Part shown: one piece after another, positions 43,415-56,552 of the stretch
Numbering within the stretch: position 1 is the first letter of the stretch
Layout: each line of letters opens with the position of its first letter
Source of the DNA: Cryptomeria japonica
Taxonomy: Eukaryota > Streptophyta > Pinopsida > Cupressales > Cupressaceae
Length of the DNA stretch: 64,000 nucleotides
Direction: 5' to 3'
NCBI RefSeq assembly: GCF_030272615.1
Contig: NC_081411.1
Location: 157,248,471 to 157,312,470 of the forward strand
Notes under the pieces: generated by a model
Databases searched by the model: none
Seen by the model: only the letters and a program-made list of their open reading frames with translations
Told to the model about the DNA's origin: nothing
Position numbers and translations under genes: made by a program

Positions 43415-44785
43415 ATGATTTTTCTATGTATTTTTTCAATATGTGTAATATTATTTTTTAAATGGTAATATAGAAATATATTACAGATAAAATAAAATAA
43501 AATTTGACAATCAATTAGTAAGAAAATCTGATAAAAGATTTTTTTTTAATTGTATTAACTTAGAATTATTTAATTGTTATTTTAAGTTTTAATGTGATAC
43601 TTTGATCTATTATCTTTTGTTTCAATTTGATTTTACTTAGACTTTACATGCGTACTTTCTTACCATCCACCTTCTTTGAAAATGTTGTCCCATTATTATT
43701 TTTAATTACTTTTAATCATTAGATAGACTTATTCTTAAAAGAATTGACAATTATTTTATATAAAATTATTAATATTTAATTAGAAATACAATATTAATAA
43801 TACGACTTAATTAAAAAATACAATTCAATAAATTCACCAGCCTATAGCTTTTCCAAATCAAAACCTTTACACATATTTAATAAAATTATAAAAAATTAAT
43901 CATTTGGTACCTTTCTAATAAATTAATTATTTGTCAATTCAAACTTTGAATGAGTCACTATTTTCCAATTTGTCAATTCATAGTTTAAATGAGTCCCTAT
44001 TTTAAACGGATATGATCTTAATGTTTCTTTCACAATATGATCTTTTTGGTGGTTACCTCTTTTAAATCGGTATAAGAAAGTCATCCAATTATTGTGTGAC
44101 TACTAGTCCCCTTAACATTTCTTTGGCACGTGTTTGAAAAATTCATGGATTCCACATCAAAGTGGTTAATCGTAGCTTTCTAAATTTTCTTGGAAAAAAA
44201 GGATTTGTTCCTAAAAAATATTATTTGTTGCAATTTGATGTATAAAAAATCAATAATCATTATTAGTTTAAAATTGTAGTATGGTTGATAAGTTGAATGA
44301 TTATATTGAATATAATTTATTTAGATTGTTTTTTTGGTTATTTATATTTTAAAAAATAATAATATTTTTGTAAAATGGATTTAAGATTATAGAGAAAAAT
44401 ATTGATAGAAATTGGAAAATGGATTTTTATTATTTATATTTGATATGTTTTATTCTTTTAAAATTTATTTTAATATTGTTTTAAATATGTAAATTTAGTA
44501 TTTAATTTATATTTTTAAGTTAATAGAAATTAGAAAATATTTTTCTATTTGTTCACTTTATTTTGCACTCGTTTATTACTTCGATAGCTCACACATGATT
44601 TTATCTTAAATTGAGTCAATTATATAACTATGTGGCCCATGAAAATTCAACTTCTCTTCCCACCTACCCTGTGCTGAATTCTTTCTAAAATTCATAAATA
44701 AAAATTCATTTGCATGACAAAGTGTTTAAATTGAAGACTAGATTGTAATAATTAATGGAATACCCTACCTTATTAGTTTCATAAA
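43415..44785. other. AT-rich DNA, no gene seen
   Basis: No LTR end, domain or repeat is recognisable on either strand in these 1.4 kb. Short frames are not convincing. Confidence 0.5.
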
Positions 44786-44877
44786 TATAGACACCTAAAA
44801 TTGTCCTTTAATTAAATAAATATTTATTATTTATTTAATTATTTTATGCTAATATCTTCTATTAATTAAATAAATAT

Positions 44878-45968
44878 TGTATACACCTAAAATTGGTTTG
44901 GAGATAATTAATTAGATACGTAGATATTTAATTAATCAACCTTGTTAATTGATTAAATACGAAGCGATTTAATTAATTAACCTTTATTTTTCTACTTGTA
45001 AATAAATCTAAGGATTTATTTATATAGTTCACAATCAATAATCCCTTAAATTAATTAATCTTAATTAATTAATCCTCCCAACCATGATTCATTTATTCTA
45101 TTTCATATTTAAATAAACAAAATTAATTATTTGTTGAATTTAATTATCCCCCATCCTAATTAATTATTTGTTGAATTTAATTATCCCCCATCCTTTAATT
45201 TGAATTTGTAATTCAAATGAGCACATGGCTCCTAATCTTAACCACTTATCCTAACCATATTCTAACCAACCCATCCTATCTAATCTTGGGTTTAACTAAC
45301 CCTATTCCTCCTAACCTAACCTTGTATCCTATAACCAAGGTTATCATAGCCTCTTGTGGGTTGTTCACCCTCTCTTGAGGACACATGGAATCTCCACCAC
45401 TTGTCCCTCCTCCCCTTGACACTTTCCCTCTTGTTAGAATTTGTTGAGAAGTCCTTGACACTTGTCACTCCAGAGATGGCAAGTGTCCATTTTCTCAACC
45501 TCTTCTCCAACTTCTTCAATTTTGACCATTGATATCTCCAGATCAAATCTGCACCATTGATTCGTGCCACCTCAGCCTTAGCCTTGGAAAATCTATAAAA
45601 GCATCTCATTTGGATTCAATTGGGGGCTCCTCATGCTTTTAGTTTCTTCATGCTAATTTAATTATGCATTTTTATCATTTGAGGAAATAGCAATTATCAT
45701 AGCCAATTAGCATAGCATTTTAGCATCATAACATATCAATCATGCATTTAGCATAATATCATGTAGCTACTCATATTCTAGGTAGTCATTTTATTGATCA
45801 TGAGAGCCACATCAACAGATCTACAAAATCCTTGGAATTAGAGGAAGATGGGACACCATTGGGAAGGCTGAGTTTGTATTGTTAATTTTTAATTTTCTTC
45901 CCATACATCGTCTCATTTTGTGTATTTTTTAGGATTGTTTAATGATTGAAACCTTATTTTCACATACA
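44878..45968 (+). mobile_element. Solo LTR J with AATAT target duplication
   Basis: It runs from TGTATACACCTAAAATTGG to TTTTCACATACA (1091 bp) with AATAT on both sides (44873-44877 and 45969-45973). A TATA box (TATAAAAG, 45594) marks the promoter. The start resembles the E and D LTRs, so it is another Tat-type family. The lack of internal sequence implies LTR-LTR recombination. Confidence 0.9.
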
Positions 45969-46024
45969 AATATTTATTTTTTTAATTAATTTGTTAACAT
46001 GTTCTTCTATTAATTAAATAAATA

Positions 46025-46029
46025 CTTTT
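46025..46029 (+). other. Left target site duplication of element F
   Basis: CTTTT next to the F terminus at 46030, repeated at 57356-57360. Confidence 0.9.
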
Positions 46030-46828
46030 TGTATATGGTGAAAATAGATAAAACAATGTTGAAAGACTAAGTAGATTCAACCACAAAAACCCTAGCCTAA
46101 CAACAACAAAGATCCACCATAACATATGAAGATTACCTAAGACAATGCAAATCAAATGAAATCACAAAGATTATACCATCACATGTCCAATAGGGTTTAA
46201 ATCTCCATTCTTCCTATCTCCATTGGTTTTCTTGAAATATTTGCTCTCAGATTTTATGTATGCACAAGAGCTCAACAAAGAATGGAAATGTGGTTGCAAG
46301 TAGGATCACATGTAAAAGGCATAGTGTAGTCGACTGCGTAATTGAGTTAGTTAGTTGATTAGGATGCATAGATTGATTAGGGTTTGATAATGAAGGAAGC
46401 ATCTCCTTATATAGAAGACACTATAAGAAGTGGAGGGATAAGATTGAGAGGTGTAAAAGAGGTCGGCTATGATTAAAGGGTAGGTAAAAGAAATAATAAA
46501 ATAATGAGAGGGTAGGTAGTGTATGAATTAAGAGATGAATGACATGTGTCATAAGTAGAAAAGGTTAATGAATTAATTAAATAAATAAAAATTCATTTAA
46601 TTAATAGAAGAAGTGGGATCAAATTAAATAAATATATTTATTTAATTTAGGAAAAGGGATATTTTAAATAAATAAAGGTATTTATTCAAATGAGAAATAA
46701 GGCTAGAAGAGGATAAATGAATTAATTAAATAAATAAAGATTTATTTAATTAATAGAATAATTAGGCTTAGATAATTAAATAAATAAAATATTTATTTAA
46801 TTAGACTGGACAATTTTAGGTGTCTACA
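46030..46828 (-). repeat. 3' LTR of element F
   Basis: On the minus strand, TGTAGACACCTAAAATTGTC (46828) to CCATATACA (46030). TATA box TATATAA at 46413-46407. AT-rich inverted repeats in U3 as in E. Confidence 0.95.
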
Positions 46829-46845
46829 TTTTGCCCCTCTTTGAG
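46829..46845 (-). promoter_or_regulatory. Polypurine tract of element F
   Basis: Plus-strand TTTTGCCCCTCTTTGAG is the complement of CTCAAAGAGGGGCAAAA, next to the 3' LTR. Confidence 0.95.
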
Positions 46846-47956
46846 ACAATGCAACTTGTCGCATTGTTTCAAAGAAGATAATATGAACTGATACAAAGTT
46901 GCCCCAAGATGGGAATGATATGACCCCTCGAGAGATTGAATGAAAATATGTGAAAAAATCATAGACAATCTCTTGATAAGAAAGAAAGGCTAGAAAGGAT
47001 TGACCGGATAGAGTGACAGAGTCATGGGATAAAGAAGACTGACTCGGTAGACGAGGGCTAGGGCTAGGGCTAGGGAAGTCTATAAGATAGACCACAAGGG
47101 CAAAACATCCTCATTGTCATCCACACATCCAAGAGATCAAAGCGCAGAGAGAGAATAGAGCAGCCGTAGTTAGCAGCGATGGCATTGGTGCATAGATTTG
47201 ATCGCGTTCGCTGATTTCAGAGGCCAGCAGATGCAAGAGAACCGGTGAGTACCACAAAACCTCCTTGTACTTTGTCGCAATAAATGTTGTCATTATGTAT
47301 CTTAGGTAGTGCAATAAATGCGCTTTAGGCATGTCAAACAAGGTCAAAAAATGCTTAGGCACGTCTGTGTTTGTGCCAGGCATGTCTAGGTTGGCTAGGC
47401 ACGTCTGTGTATTTTAGGAACGTCTATGCAGAGCAAGTGAGTATGTGCAGTATGTAAGTGCGTTTGTGTCTTCTAGGCTGAATCAACAGTTCTGTGATGA
47501 ACATATGTTGTCGATTGGATAAGTTGTTAAGAGGATACACTCAAGCAAGTCATCTAGGGAAGACTAAGATAGCAGATAGGGCTAGGATTGACAATTCTGT
47601 GATAGAACATACATTGCCAATTAGGAAACTACTCAAGAGGATACACTCAAGAAGAGGCGCTAGGATAGGATAGATTGAGGCACTTTGCAATGAACAGGGA
47701 GTACCAAGACATAGTACTTTGTGATGAATAGGGAGTACTAAAAAGAGCAGCACTTTGTGATGAACAGGGAGTGCAAAACACGTAGTACTTTGTGATGAAC
47801 AGGGAGTACCACTAGGATAAATAGAAACACTTTGTGATGAACAGTGAGTATCACTAGGATAGATAGAAACACTTTTTGATGAACAATGAGTGTCACTAGG
47901 ATAGATAGCAACACTTTGTGATGAACAGTGAGTGTCACTTTAACTGACACAGCTGA
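46846..47956 (-). other. Element F, 3' untranslated region with 21-bp iterations
   Basis: It holds seven copies of ACTTTGTGATGAACAGGGAGT-like sequence (47675-47945; complement of the E motif), several CACGTCTGTGT motifs (about 47345-47480) that E lacks here, and a GGGCTA triplet at 47055-47075. A frame at 47117-47383 (minus) is partly shared with E. No gene is recognised. Confidence 0.7.
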
Positions 47957-48436
47957 TTTGTTTGACTGTAGGAGTACCTACCTATGCTGGAGTCACAGGA
48001 GAGATTCCCATCGACTCAGAGGTTACGACCAGAGCTTACATTTGAGGATAGAGTCGCGATTAAGGTTATGGGTTTGTGATTTATTCTATATGTGCCTGAG
48101 TTTCAGGCAAACATGGGGTTGCTGACTGCACTGGCTGAGAGATGGCACTCAGAGACTTGTAGTTTTCATTTGCTGATGGGTGAGATGACAGTCACCTTGG
48201 AGAATGTTTATAGGATACTGAGGATATTGATTGATGGGGAGTTAGTTCCTTATGATCGATATGGAGACAGGGATGCACTAAGACGAGTGTTCTAGGATCC
48301 GGGACTGGAGATGAGGGCTGGACACATGGCTTGGGACATGATGACATAGATAGGATTAATGCTAGCGGCGGTACTAGTAGGAGTGATCAGTGGGTTCCTC
48401 TGTGCAGATAGGGAGACACGAGGGTTGGCTATGTAG
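47957..48436 (+). pseudogene. Antisense plant mobile domain (PMD) ORF in element F
   Basis: Opposite to gag, the frame reads YLPMLESQERFPSTQRLRPE, then MGLLTALAERWHSETCSF, HLLMGEMTVTLENVYRIL and IDGELVPYDRYGDRD. This is the plant mobile domain pattern. A TGA at about 48078 (CGA in E), a TAG at about 48295 and one after WDMMT break it. The Gln at the start is the position that is a stop in E, so the two copies decayed independently from an intact ORF. TTTGTTTGACTGTAG just before it (about 47957-47971) resembles a splice acceptor. Confidence 0.8.
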
Positions 48437-49874
48437 CCATATGTATTTGACATCATTGTATCATGACACTTTTGATTATATATATATGAGATGATTCATC
48501 TTTGCGGCAGCTATATGCATGTGTACCTATGTGATGAGACGTTTCTATGTGATGTATGCCTCTATGCTGTATTTTATAATATGGATGCAAATATGTACAT
48601 GATGAAATGCAATATTTTTGTTCTTTTATGTTTTTAATATGTTATGCATATGTGAATGTAAATGTATGAAATGCCAACATGTGATAATGCAGGTGCAACT
48701 ACATGAGATGCAAATGTTTTTGGTGTGTCATTATACTCAGTCATGTGATAGCGGGCTACACAGACTCAAGAAGGATGATGGAGGTCAATCAAGAAATGGG
48801 GATGGAAGATAGAAGATATGAAAGTGAAAAGAGCTTCTTGTGCATTATCATCATTGAGCTTTATTATGGCAAGTATGTTATGACAATCGAGGCATATGTT
48901 CGACCCAAAAAGTCATTGTACCCGTTTGCATGGAGATAAGACAGTCACAAACAAGGAATGCCCTAGTTCACACTAGACTCATAGTGTCCTCATATCCTTG
49001 GATAAGTCATAGCATTACTAAGAGACAATCAACAGACAACAAAAAAAAATAGGTGACGGTACCCCATCCTCGCCTTTCTAGTCAAAGACATCCTAGAGAT
49101 TGAATCTCTAGTTGGAGACATCCTGGAAAAGCTAAAAGACATGTCACCAAAAAGATAAAATCAAAAGAAAATCAAGACTCGACACCAACATCCACTATAG
49201 TCCTCAAGTTTAGTGTCTCTTGTCACTTGTATAAGTCTTATTTGATTGTGGTCACAATTTTTACTTTCACAAAAAGGATAGATTGCACTGAACCATAATG
49301 TTGTCTGAGTTTGTTGAAAGATTTGATTTGTTGAAGCCCATTGTTGCTGTTGTGTCTCATCTGAAACTAACTGAATCCATGCAACTGATACCGTATTGCA
49401 GAGAAGATGAAACTTTATTGCGGATTGGCGATGCAGATGTTTCTTTATTGCGGATTGTGTGCGGATATACTGAAGAAATTGTACTCCTTGAAACATGTGA
49501 TGCTCTTAGTTTCACACCCATTACGAGATGTAGGATTTGCCTTAGCCACAGATAAGATCTAATTTATTATGGATGGAAAGGGGTGAAAAGGAAGGATTAT
49601 TATGGATGGCTAACCAATCTTAGGTAGATCAATGACAAGCCATGATGAGAATGTGTAAAGTTTATTATGGATGTATAGGCTTGTGAGTGTGTGCAAAGTG
49701 AAGGATGAAATGGAATCCTGAAGGAGGGAGGAGCAATGTCCCTACACATGGCACCGGTGACCCAGTTTTCACCATGGTACTTGCCCAGGGCACCACCAAA
49801 GTGGTTTTCGCCATTGGATGAAATGTTTATTTTATTTTTTATTTTTATTTTTTGAATTAGGATACTTTGAAGAG
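48437..49874 (-). other. Element F, region between antisense ORF and integrase remnant
   Basis: Collinear with 34642-36459 of E. No gene is recognised. GGTTTTCGCC and GTTTTCACC blocks (49760-49815) are the complement of the GGTGAAAAC motifs in E. Confidence 0.6.
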
Positions 49875-50519
49875 CTATGTGTAAAACTTGTGAAGGTGCA
49901 TGTTGTTGATAGGATCCTCCAAAGGTTCGTAGCCTGGAGTTGAAAGCTGATATACACCAGATCCATATGTTGTTGTGATGATGTAAGGACCAAGCCAGTT
50001 TGGTTCAAACTTGCCCTTCTTCTCTCTATCTTGTTGTTTTTTAGGATTTTCTCTAAGAACCAAGGCACCCACCTCAAATGTGTGAGGCTTAACCTTATGA
50101 TTGTAACTACAACATTCCTTGACTGAATGATGTGTATCTTGAGTGACTGTCTTCCTTGATGAAGGAACTGAGATAGAATTACTAGTTTGTGGACTGCATA
50201 GGCCCGTATGCGTGTCACCTAAAGAAGTTGGGGCATCCCTGATAACAAAGTCCTTCAAGGAAGCTCCATTAAAGGTCCATGATGTATCGTCAGAAGGAAA
50301 AGGATGTGCGGAACAAGTGGATGAGTGATGAAGGCTTATGATTGTGAAAAGAAGTGAAATTAGGATAGCATGATGTAGACTTAATATCAACAAGTATGCT
50401 TTTTGTCTTGAAATTTTAGAACTTTTGCCCCTAGTTATTTTGATATTAGGGGAGATCAACTCTTGTTCATTTTCTTTCATAGGATTTTTATCCTTGACTT
50501 TGATTTTTGCAGAGTCCAA
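49875..50519 (-). pseudogene. Hydrophobic segment joined to the C-terminal end of integrase (F)
   Basis: The minus-strand frame is open for 214 codons: a Lys-rich end of the linker, a hydrophobic stretch (LLILSLHHAIL, FTIISL), a Ser/Thr-rich part, then FEVGALVLRENPKKQQDREK, FEPNWLGPYIITTTYGSG and a final HLHKFYT. It is in frame with the protease and gag upstream. RT, RNase H and the integrase Asp-Asp-Glu core are absent, exactly as in E. Confidence 0.8.
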
Positions 50520-51434
50520 TAACTTTTGATTTTGATTTGGACTAAAGGACTTCTCTTTATTTTTGACTTTTAGATTTTTCTTTTCAAAGCTTAATTTTTA
50601 ATCCCCAATTGGTAAGGGCTTTTGTAATTCTTGTTGATCCAAGTCTGGGAGTGGAGTGGATATGGAATGAGTGGATGAAATGGTAAGGCTATGTGAGTTC
50701 TCAAGAGGGTTGGCAATACACTCAATAGATTCTTTGCTGGAACCACTCTTAGGACTATTGATATCAAGAGTTGCTTGCACCACTAGAGGAGATTTGCATT
50801 TAGACTTAGTAGCCACAACACTAGGTGGTTCATACCCAATTCCTTGGCATTGTAAATTGTTTGCAGTTTGTTCTTGTCAACTGAATGTCTTAGCAGATAG
50901 TGGGAGTTGATCAACATGAAAGATATACTCACCACATCCCAGGTCTTTAACCTTGAATTTTTCTTTGAGCTCTGTTTGTTTTGATGTAGAAGATTTCAAG
51001 GATTCTAGATCCACATATGTCGATGAAGGAATAGCCTCTTGATTGGCTGGAATTGTTATTTCTGATCTATCTTGCAGGTTATTGCAATATATAAATGGAT
51101 TTGGGTCAGCTTTGATGGTCACTTCAACTCCATTGTGTGGAAACTTGATGCATCGATGATATGTAGATGGGACTGCACTCATTTCATGAATCCATGGGCA
51201 TCCCAAGAGTATGTTGTATGTGAGATCGAGGTCTAGGACTTGACAAACCACATCTTTTGTAACTGGCCCAACTTTGTGAGGTAAGGTAACTATGCCTTTG
51301 GATGAACGTTCTTCATCATCATATACCTTGATGGTAATTTTTTTTGTAGAACTCACAGCTTTGTCTAAATATCCCAATTGTTTAATAGTGCTCAATGTAC
51401 AAATGTTTAGACCTACTCCTCCATCTATCAGGAC
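50520..51434 (-). pseudogene. Protease and linker of element F
   Basis: Minus strand: VLIDGGVGLNIC (about 51434-51398), KAVSSTKKITIKVYDDEERS, LTYNILLGCPWIHEMSAV (one Arg changed to Cys). The frame continues through a Ser/Lys-rich linker with stops at about 50876 and 50597. The TGA at 51437-51435, three codons before the protease Asp, is also present in E. Confidence 0.85.
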
Positions 51435-53999
51435 TCATTTTATTTGATGTTTGTGTATGAAGGCTTCAATGTGTAAAGGTGCATTATGTGGCTGACTTAC
51501 GGAGGCGTCATCGGCTTCTCTAAATGTAAGGGAGTGTGGAATGGAAAGGTATCCCACCATGGCTTGAAACTGGTCCACGTTCAGATCAGTAGGAACAACA
51601 GTTTCTCTCAAGATTTTATCAAGAATGGCTTTATGTGCAGGGGATATGCGTAGGAGCTCAAGGATGGAGATGAGTGTGGGTGTCTTCCCTAACTGTTCTA
51701 CAAGGTCATACTCAGGCTTGGTTGATGAGGAAGCGGTATTTTTGGCTGGAGCACCTTGCAAAGTGAATTTACCTTGACGGGTTGTAACATGACATTCAGA
51801 GGTAGGTTCGGAAGAAGATCCAATTCCTTTCAAAATGATCTTGGGTCTCTGGGTAGAATTCTCAGGGGTTTTGTCCTTGATGATAATAGTAGAGACATAA
51901 TTATCCATTGAAATGTGATTGATAGTTGAATCATAGTTATAAGATGCTCGTGTATAGTTGGTTTGGTCATCTGTGGCTTTAGACTTTCCCTTGTCATGTT
52001 TTGGGAATGGTTATTTAAACATCTCATGTTCTTGATTGGATGAGTGTCCTTCGATCTCAATGTCACCTCCATCAATAAGATCTTGTATGATGTTCTTCAG
52101 TTGATGGCAATTTCCTGTTTTATGGCCCTTGCTTTTGTGATACTCACAATATTCATCATCATTCCACCAATTTGGTTTAACCTTTGGCTCATATGGAGGT
52201 AGATCTGGGATCATTATTATTTTGTTGGCCACTAACTTTTTGAAAACTGATTCAAGTGGTTCTCCCAATGGAGTGTACTTCCTTTGTGATTTGGAAGTTG
52301 TTTGAGTATTTACTTGATTATTTGTAGAGCTTGATCTAGAAAAAATGATTTTGGGTCATACTGTATTGGCATCAACAACACCATCATTGACTGTGTTCTT
52401 GTTTTTGTTCCAAAATCTTGGGTTATCTTTTCCTTTAAAGTCATCTTTGTTTTCCTTGAATATCTTAATGACTCCTTGCTCAATTAGGACCTTTTCTATC
52501 GCTAAGCCTTTTTCAATGACGTCCTTGAAGGTGGACAAGCAAGCTTTCCTTAGATCATAGCCAATGTCTTTGTTAACATTTTGGGTGAACATTTCTACCA
52601 TTTGTTTTTGTGGAATTTCACAAGAGCATCTATTGGCTAGATTCCTCCATCTTTGTAAAAATGATGAAAAAGACTCCCCCTCCTTTTGTTTGGTGTTGCA
52701 CAAAGTAGTCACCGATATGTCTGTCTCTATGTTGTATAAGAAATGTTTGATAAATGCCTCTGCTAGATCACCCCATGACTTAATTCTAGGTGGAAGTTGG
52801 GAGAACCATTCCATAGCTTGATCACCTAAGCTTTGTGGGAATAATCTCATCAAATATGTCTCTTCTGCTGCTACCTCAATGCAAGCTATGAAAAACTATC
52901 TTATATGTGCCTTAGGATCCCCTTTGCCTCTATACTTATCAAACATAGGTGTCACAAAGTGTGTAGGAAAAGGAGGCATTGGAATGCTCTTGTCAAATGG
53001 ATAGGGACATATGTCTCTCATTGTGTAAGTTGGCTTTGGTGTATTTATGTCCTCCATTTTCTTTTGTAAATCCTTTATTTGTTGTTCCAAATTATTCTTA
53101 GGTGGAGACCGACTTCTTGGACCATACCCCATGCCTAAACCACTGGGTGGAGGAGGAGCATGTTGCATATATGGATGATATTGATCATACACATGTTCAT
53201 ATGGAGGAGGTCTATAATGATGTTGCGTATATGGACCACTTGGTATAGAATCATGGTGAGGAATGGAATATCTACTTTGTCCATGTATACCATACTCTAT
53301 AGGCATGTCATGAGTTTGTTCTAATGTGTTGCCCCCAAATTTGACGCGGGGTTTCCTTGTGTCCAAATTTTGAGCATGCCTTTGAATATCCAATTGCTTT
53401 GGTGGTTGATCCTTAGCATTGGTATGTGATTGAGCATATTTTTCTGCATAAGACCTCCATAATGGTCTGCGAAGATGAGTATCATATGCTTGACCATATG
53501 TGTAAGGGACCTCTGGTTTTTGAAACAAAGATGATGGTGATTCAGGCACCATATGTGGTCCTCTATTTCCTCCACTATTAGGCCTCCTTTGATCCATGTT
53601 GAGGTGAGGTTGTTGCAAAGGTTTATTTTCCATTATTTGAGACATGTCAAAATCATGAGGAATCTTGGTTCCACTTTGTGCCATCACTTGTAGAAAACAT
53701 TATCTATCTCTCCTCATTATTTCCTCAACCAATCGATTGAAATGAGGATTCATAATGGTGTCTTCCACTTCTACTGAATGTATGGAAAAGTTGTCCATAT
53801 TGTCATTGTGTGTATCATTGTTGTTTGTAGTGTCCATGTGCTCAACATTTGGAACGTTTCTATAGGCATCCATGTCAGGTAATGTAGTATGATCAGAATT
53901 GAAAAAGATATCATTGTCGTACTCATAGGAACTCATGTTTGCGGACTCTTGAGCCTCTTTAGTTTCTCTCCTAGATTTTTGGGAACCGGTTTCAACCAT
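51435..53999 (-). pseudogene. gag: gag of element F
   Basis: ATG at 53999: MVETGSQKSRRETKEAQESA. The gag core (about 52890-52480) reads EWFSQLPPRIKSWGDLAEAF and LCNTKQKEGESFSSFLQRW. The knuckle CEYHKSKGHKTGNC (about 52160-52120) is intact as CX2HX4HX4C, unlike in E. Four stops (about 53690, 52895, 52353 and 52010) are sense codons in E; the last stop, TGA 51437-51435, is shared. No frameshift over 855 codons. Confidence 0.9.
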
Positions 54000-55172
54000 G
54001 AACTAGGTTTTGACTAAGATGTTTGAGACTAGATGAAAATGGAAAGAGTATGGAAGACCAAGAGTTGGATGGAATGTAAATGAATCTAAGGTGTACTTGC
54101 AATGTCAAAAATGTAAGACCAACTATGTATGTAGTAGAGTAGGTGTGACTTCCAAAGAGAGGATAGTTTCTCTTGATGAGGTAAGTTGACCTTGACTCTA
54201 AGTAAGACCAAATGAGACTCAAAGGTGATATATCTTGATGAGGGACCACTTAGCAAAATGTTGTTGTATGTAGTGTGTTGACAAAGCAAGATGAGGAAAA
54301 GCAAGTGACCTTTTGACTCAAGTTTAGACAAATGTGAATGTAATGTAAGGTGTAAAGCAATGGTGGACTTTGTGAGACCCAAAAATAGGTTGAATGCTAG
54401 ATGAAAACCTAAAGAAATAACTTAGGAAGCTCAAGAATTCTGAAATTGATTGCTCTTGTTTGTTGGATTGTAAAAGTTTTTCCAATTTGTGAGGTTGTTT
54501 TGTTGTGACCCAATCTGAAATTTTGACTATTTTTCATGACAAGAGGACACAATGTTGATGAGGACTCAATGTTTGCAAGTGTTTAGACTCAAAATGACTC
54601 CACGAAAAGTGTGTTGTTTGATGTAAGAGTGTTTTGCATACACTTGAAGACACAATGTTTTGATGTTTGATGTTGAATTTTTGATTGTTCAAAATAAGAC
54701 AAGCACAATTCTTATGGTTGGCCAGGACAGTAGTTGTTAATCCGACATGGAGTTTCCCACGAGGCTATGCTATTCAGAGCGGATACTTAGATGCTTGACC
54801 CCACTGGCTCCACCCTCGGCACTCACTTCTCGGGGCAGCCAAGCATCAGTCCCCATGAAAACTCCCCATGGTGAACTTTGTATCTCTACTAAGAACTGTA
54901 TGTGTGTGGGCCGCTACTAGAGGTCCAACCTCCTACCCCAACAACTAGAAGGATTTTGGCTTCTAAAACAAAAAGGTGCTAGTAAGGGCATCTGCTCGTG
55001 TGGCCATACATGTGGCACTTTCAACTTTGTAAATACAGAAGGCTCCCAGCCAGTAGGGGTTACACCCTACGACTGATCAAATAAATTTGATCAAACGGGT
55101 TTATGGGGAGACATAGTGTCAGTATGAACTAATCAGCACATGTTATCCATAGTTTTCACCATGAATACAGTT

Positions 55173-55231
55173 ATTTATAGTGGTTTCAAGGAATATGGCT
55201 TTTCTTTTGCTACCACTTGGGTCGTTCTCTC
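55173..55231 (-). ncRNA. Conserved leader motif with a covarying stem (F)
   Basis: Minus strand: GAACGACCCAAGTGGTAGC, then AAACCACTATAAATAAC. AGTGGT pairs with ACCACT as in E, while the loop differs at several positions. Confidence 0.5.
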
Positions 55232-55559
55232 CTCACTAGTAGTCCTAATGACCACACGGGGAGACAGGCCCTCTAAAGATTAAACAAAAGAGCCTATAGC
55301 TCAAGACACAAAAGACAATGGTTCAATTTTAGTGCACCAATTGAAGTGTTTGCTAATCTATGAAAAAAAGGCACACAATAAAAATCAAAAACCCTTTCCA
55401 AGGTCCTGCAACAAAGATCTATTAGTAGTTTGGATTGTTTGAAATAATCACCCCTTCCTGCAAGCACACAAGTTAGGTAAATTTTAAATCCAAAAGACTT
55501 TGTGAAATAGGGGCCTTCAATAATGCATTTTGTTGATCAATTCAAAGATCTGATTCATC

Positions 55560-56430
55560 ATAAAAAAAAGAACACTTGTAAAATTTTAGGAGATTTCCAG
55601 AAATGTAAGAAAATCAAAAAAATTTGCTAATTTACTCCAAAAATTAATTTTTTATGAAAAATCATAAAAAATTCATATAAAATTAAAAATCAATCCAAAA
55701 ATTCTGAAATTTTTACTAGAGAGTCCTAATGGTCTTCCAAACCTTTATAAAAAACTTTCTGTAACAATTCCAAGCAGTTTGTGAGATATGCGTAAAATAA
55801 TGCAAAACCTAATTTTCAAAGATCTGATTTTTGAGGATTGATTTTGCATCAAATTTAAAATTACAAAGAATAGATCCTAGGTATAATTCTGAGAGATTTC
55901 CAAAAATGTAAGAAAATCCAAAAAATTCACTAATTTTCTCTCAAAATTAATTTTTTATGAAAACTCATAACAAATTCATATAAAATGAAAATTTGATCCA
56001 GCAAATCTGAAATTTTTATGGAATCCTTTTGATACTTTTCCTGACCTATGAAAATAATTTGATGCGAAAATTTGAAGCCATTTGTGAGATCTGATCAAAA
56101 TAAGGAAAAACCCTAATTTTTAAAGATCCAATTTTTAGGGAAATATTTTGCATCAAAATTAAAATCACAAAGAACAGATCCTATGTATAATTATGAGATA
56201 TTTCCAAAAATGTAAGAAAATCTGAAAAATTCTCTCATTTTCTCTCAAAATTAATTTTTTTATGAAAAATCATAAAAAATTCATAGAAAATGAAAATGTG
56301 CTCCAAAAATTCTGAATTTTGGATTGAGAGCTCCGGATACTTTCTTCAACCTGCAAAAAATATTTGGTGCAAAATTTCAAAGCCGTTTATGAGATATGAT
56401 CAAATCTCTTCAAGATCTTGATTTTGTGTC
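55560..56430 (-). repeat. Tandem repeat, about 302-bp unit, in the F leader
   Basis: GAGATTTCCAAAAATGTAAG or a close variant recurs at about 55590, 55893 and 56195. Each is followed by TCTCAAAATTAATTTTTTAT-like sequence, AAAATTCATA, TCTGAAATTTT and a TTTGTGAGAT. About 2.8 units, diverged. Absent from E. Confidence 0.9.
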
Positions 56431-56530
56431 CAAAACCCTAGCTGCATAAGGTTATTCTCCGAATTGTTTTACAAAATAGCAATATAGGGTTAGAAAAACC
56501 TACAAAATACATAGATCTAACAAAAATCCA

Positions 56531-56549
56531 TGTCCCACGGGGTGTGCCA
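56531..56549 (-). promoter_or_regulatory. Primer binding site of element F
   Basis: Minus strand TGGCACACCCCGTGGGACA, three bases from the LTR. It differs from the E site at two positions. Confidence 0.9.
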
Positions 56550-56552
56550 AAA

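Larger units (their letters stand above)
54000..56530 (-). other. 5' leader of element F
   Basis: No gene is recognised. From gag back to about 55525 it matches the E leader, including the conserved motif at 55173-55231 and the inverted repeat near 55075. From 55525 to the primer site it is unlike E: it carries a tandem repeat of about 302 bp (55560-56430) instead of the GCGTCTGTGT region. Confidence 0.7.

Noticed and set aside
43262-43468. Small ORF over the 117-bp repeat
   Set aside because: It is an open frame created by the tandem repeat. The translation is repetitive and has no start context or relatives.
47055-47075. Telomere-like GGGCTA triplet
   Set aside because: Only three units, not the plant TTTAGGG unit, and in the 3' region of F with a degenerate counterpart in E.
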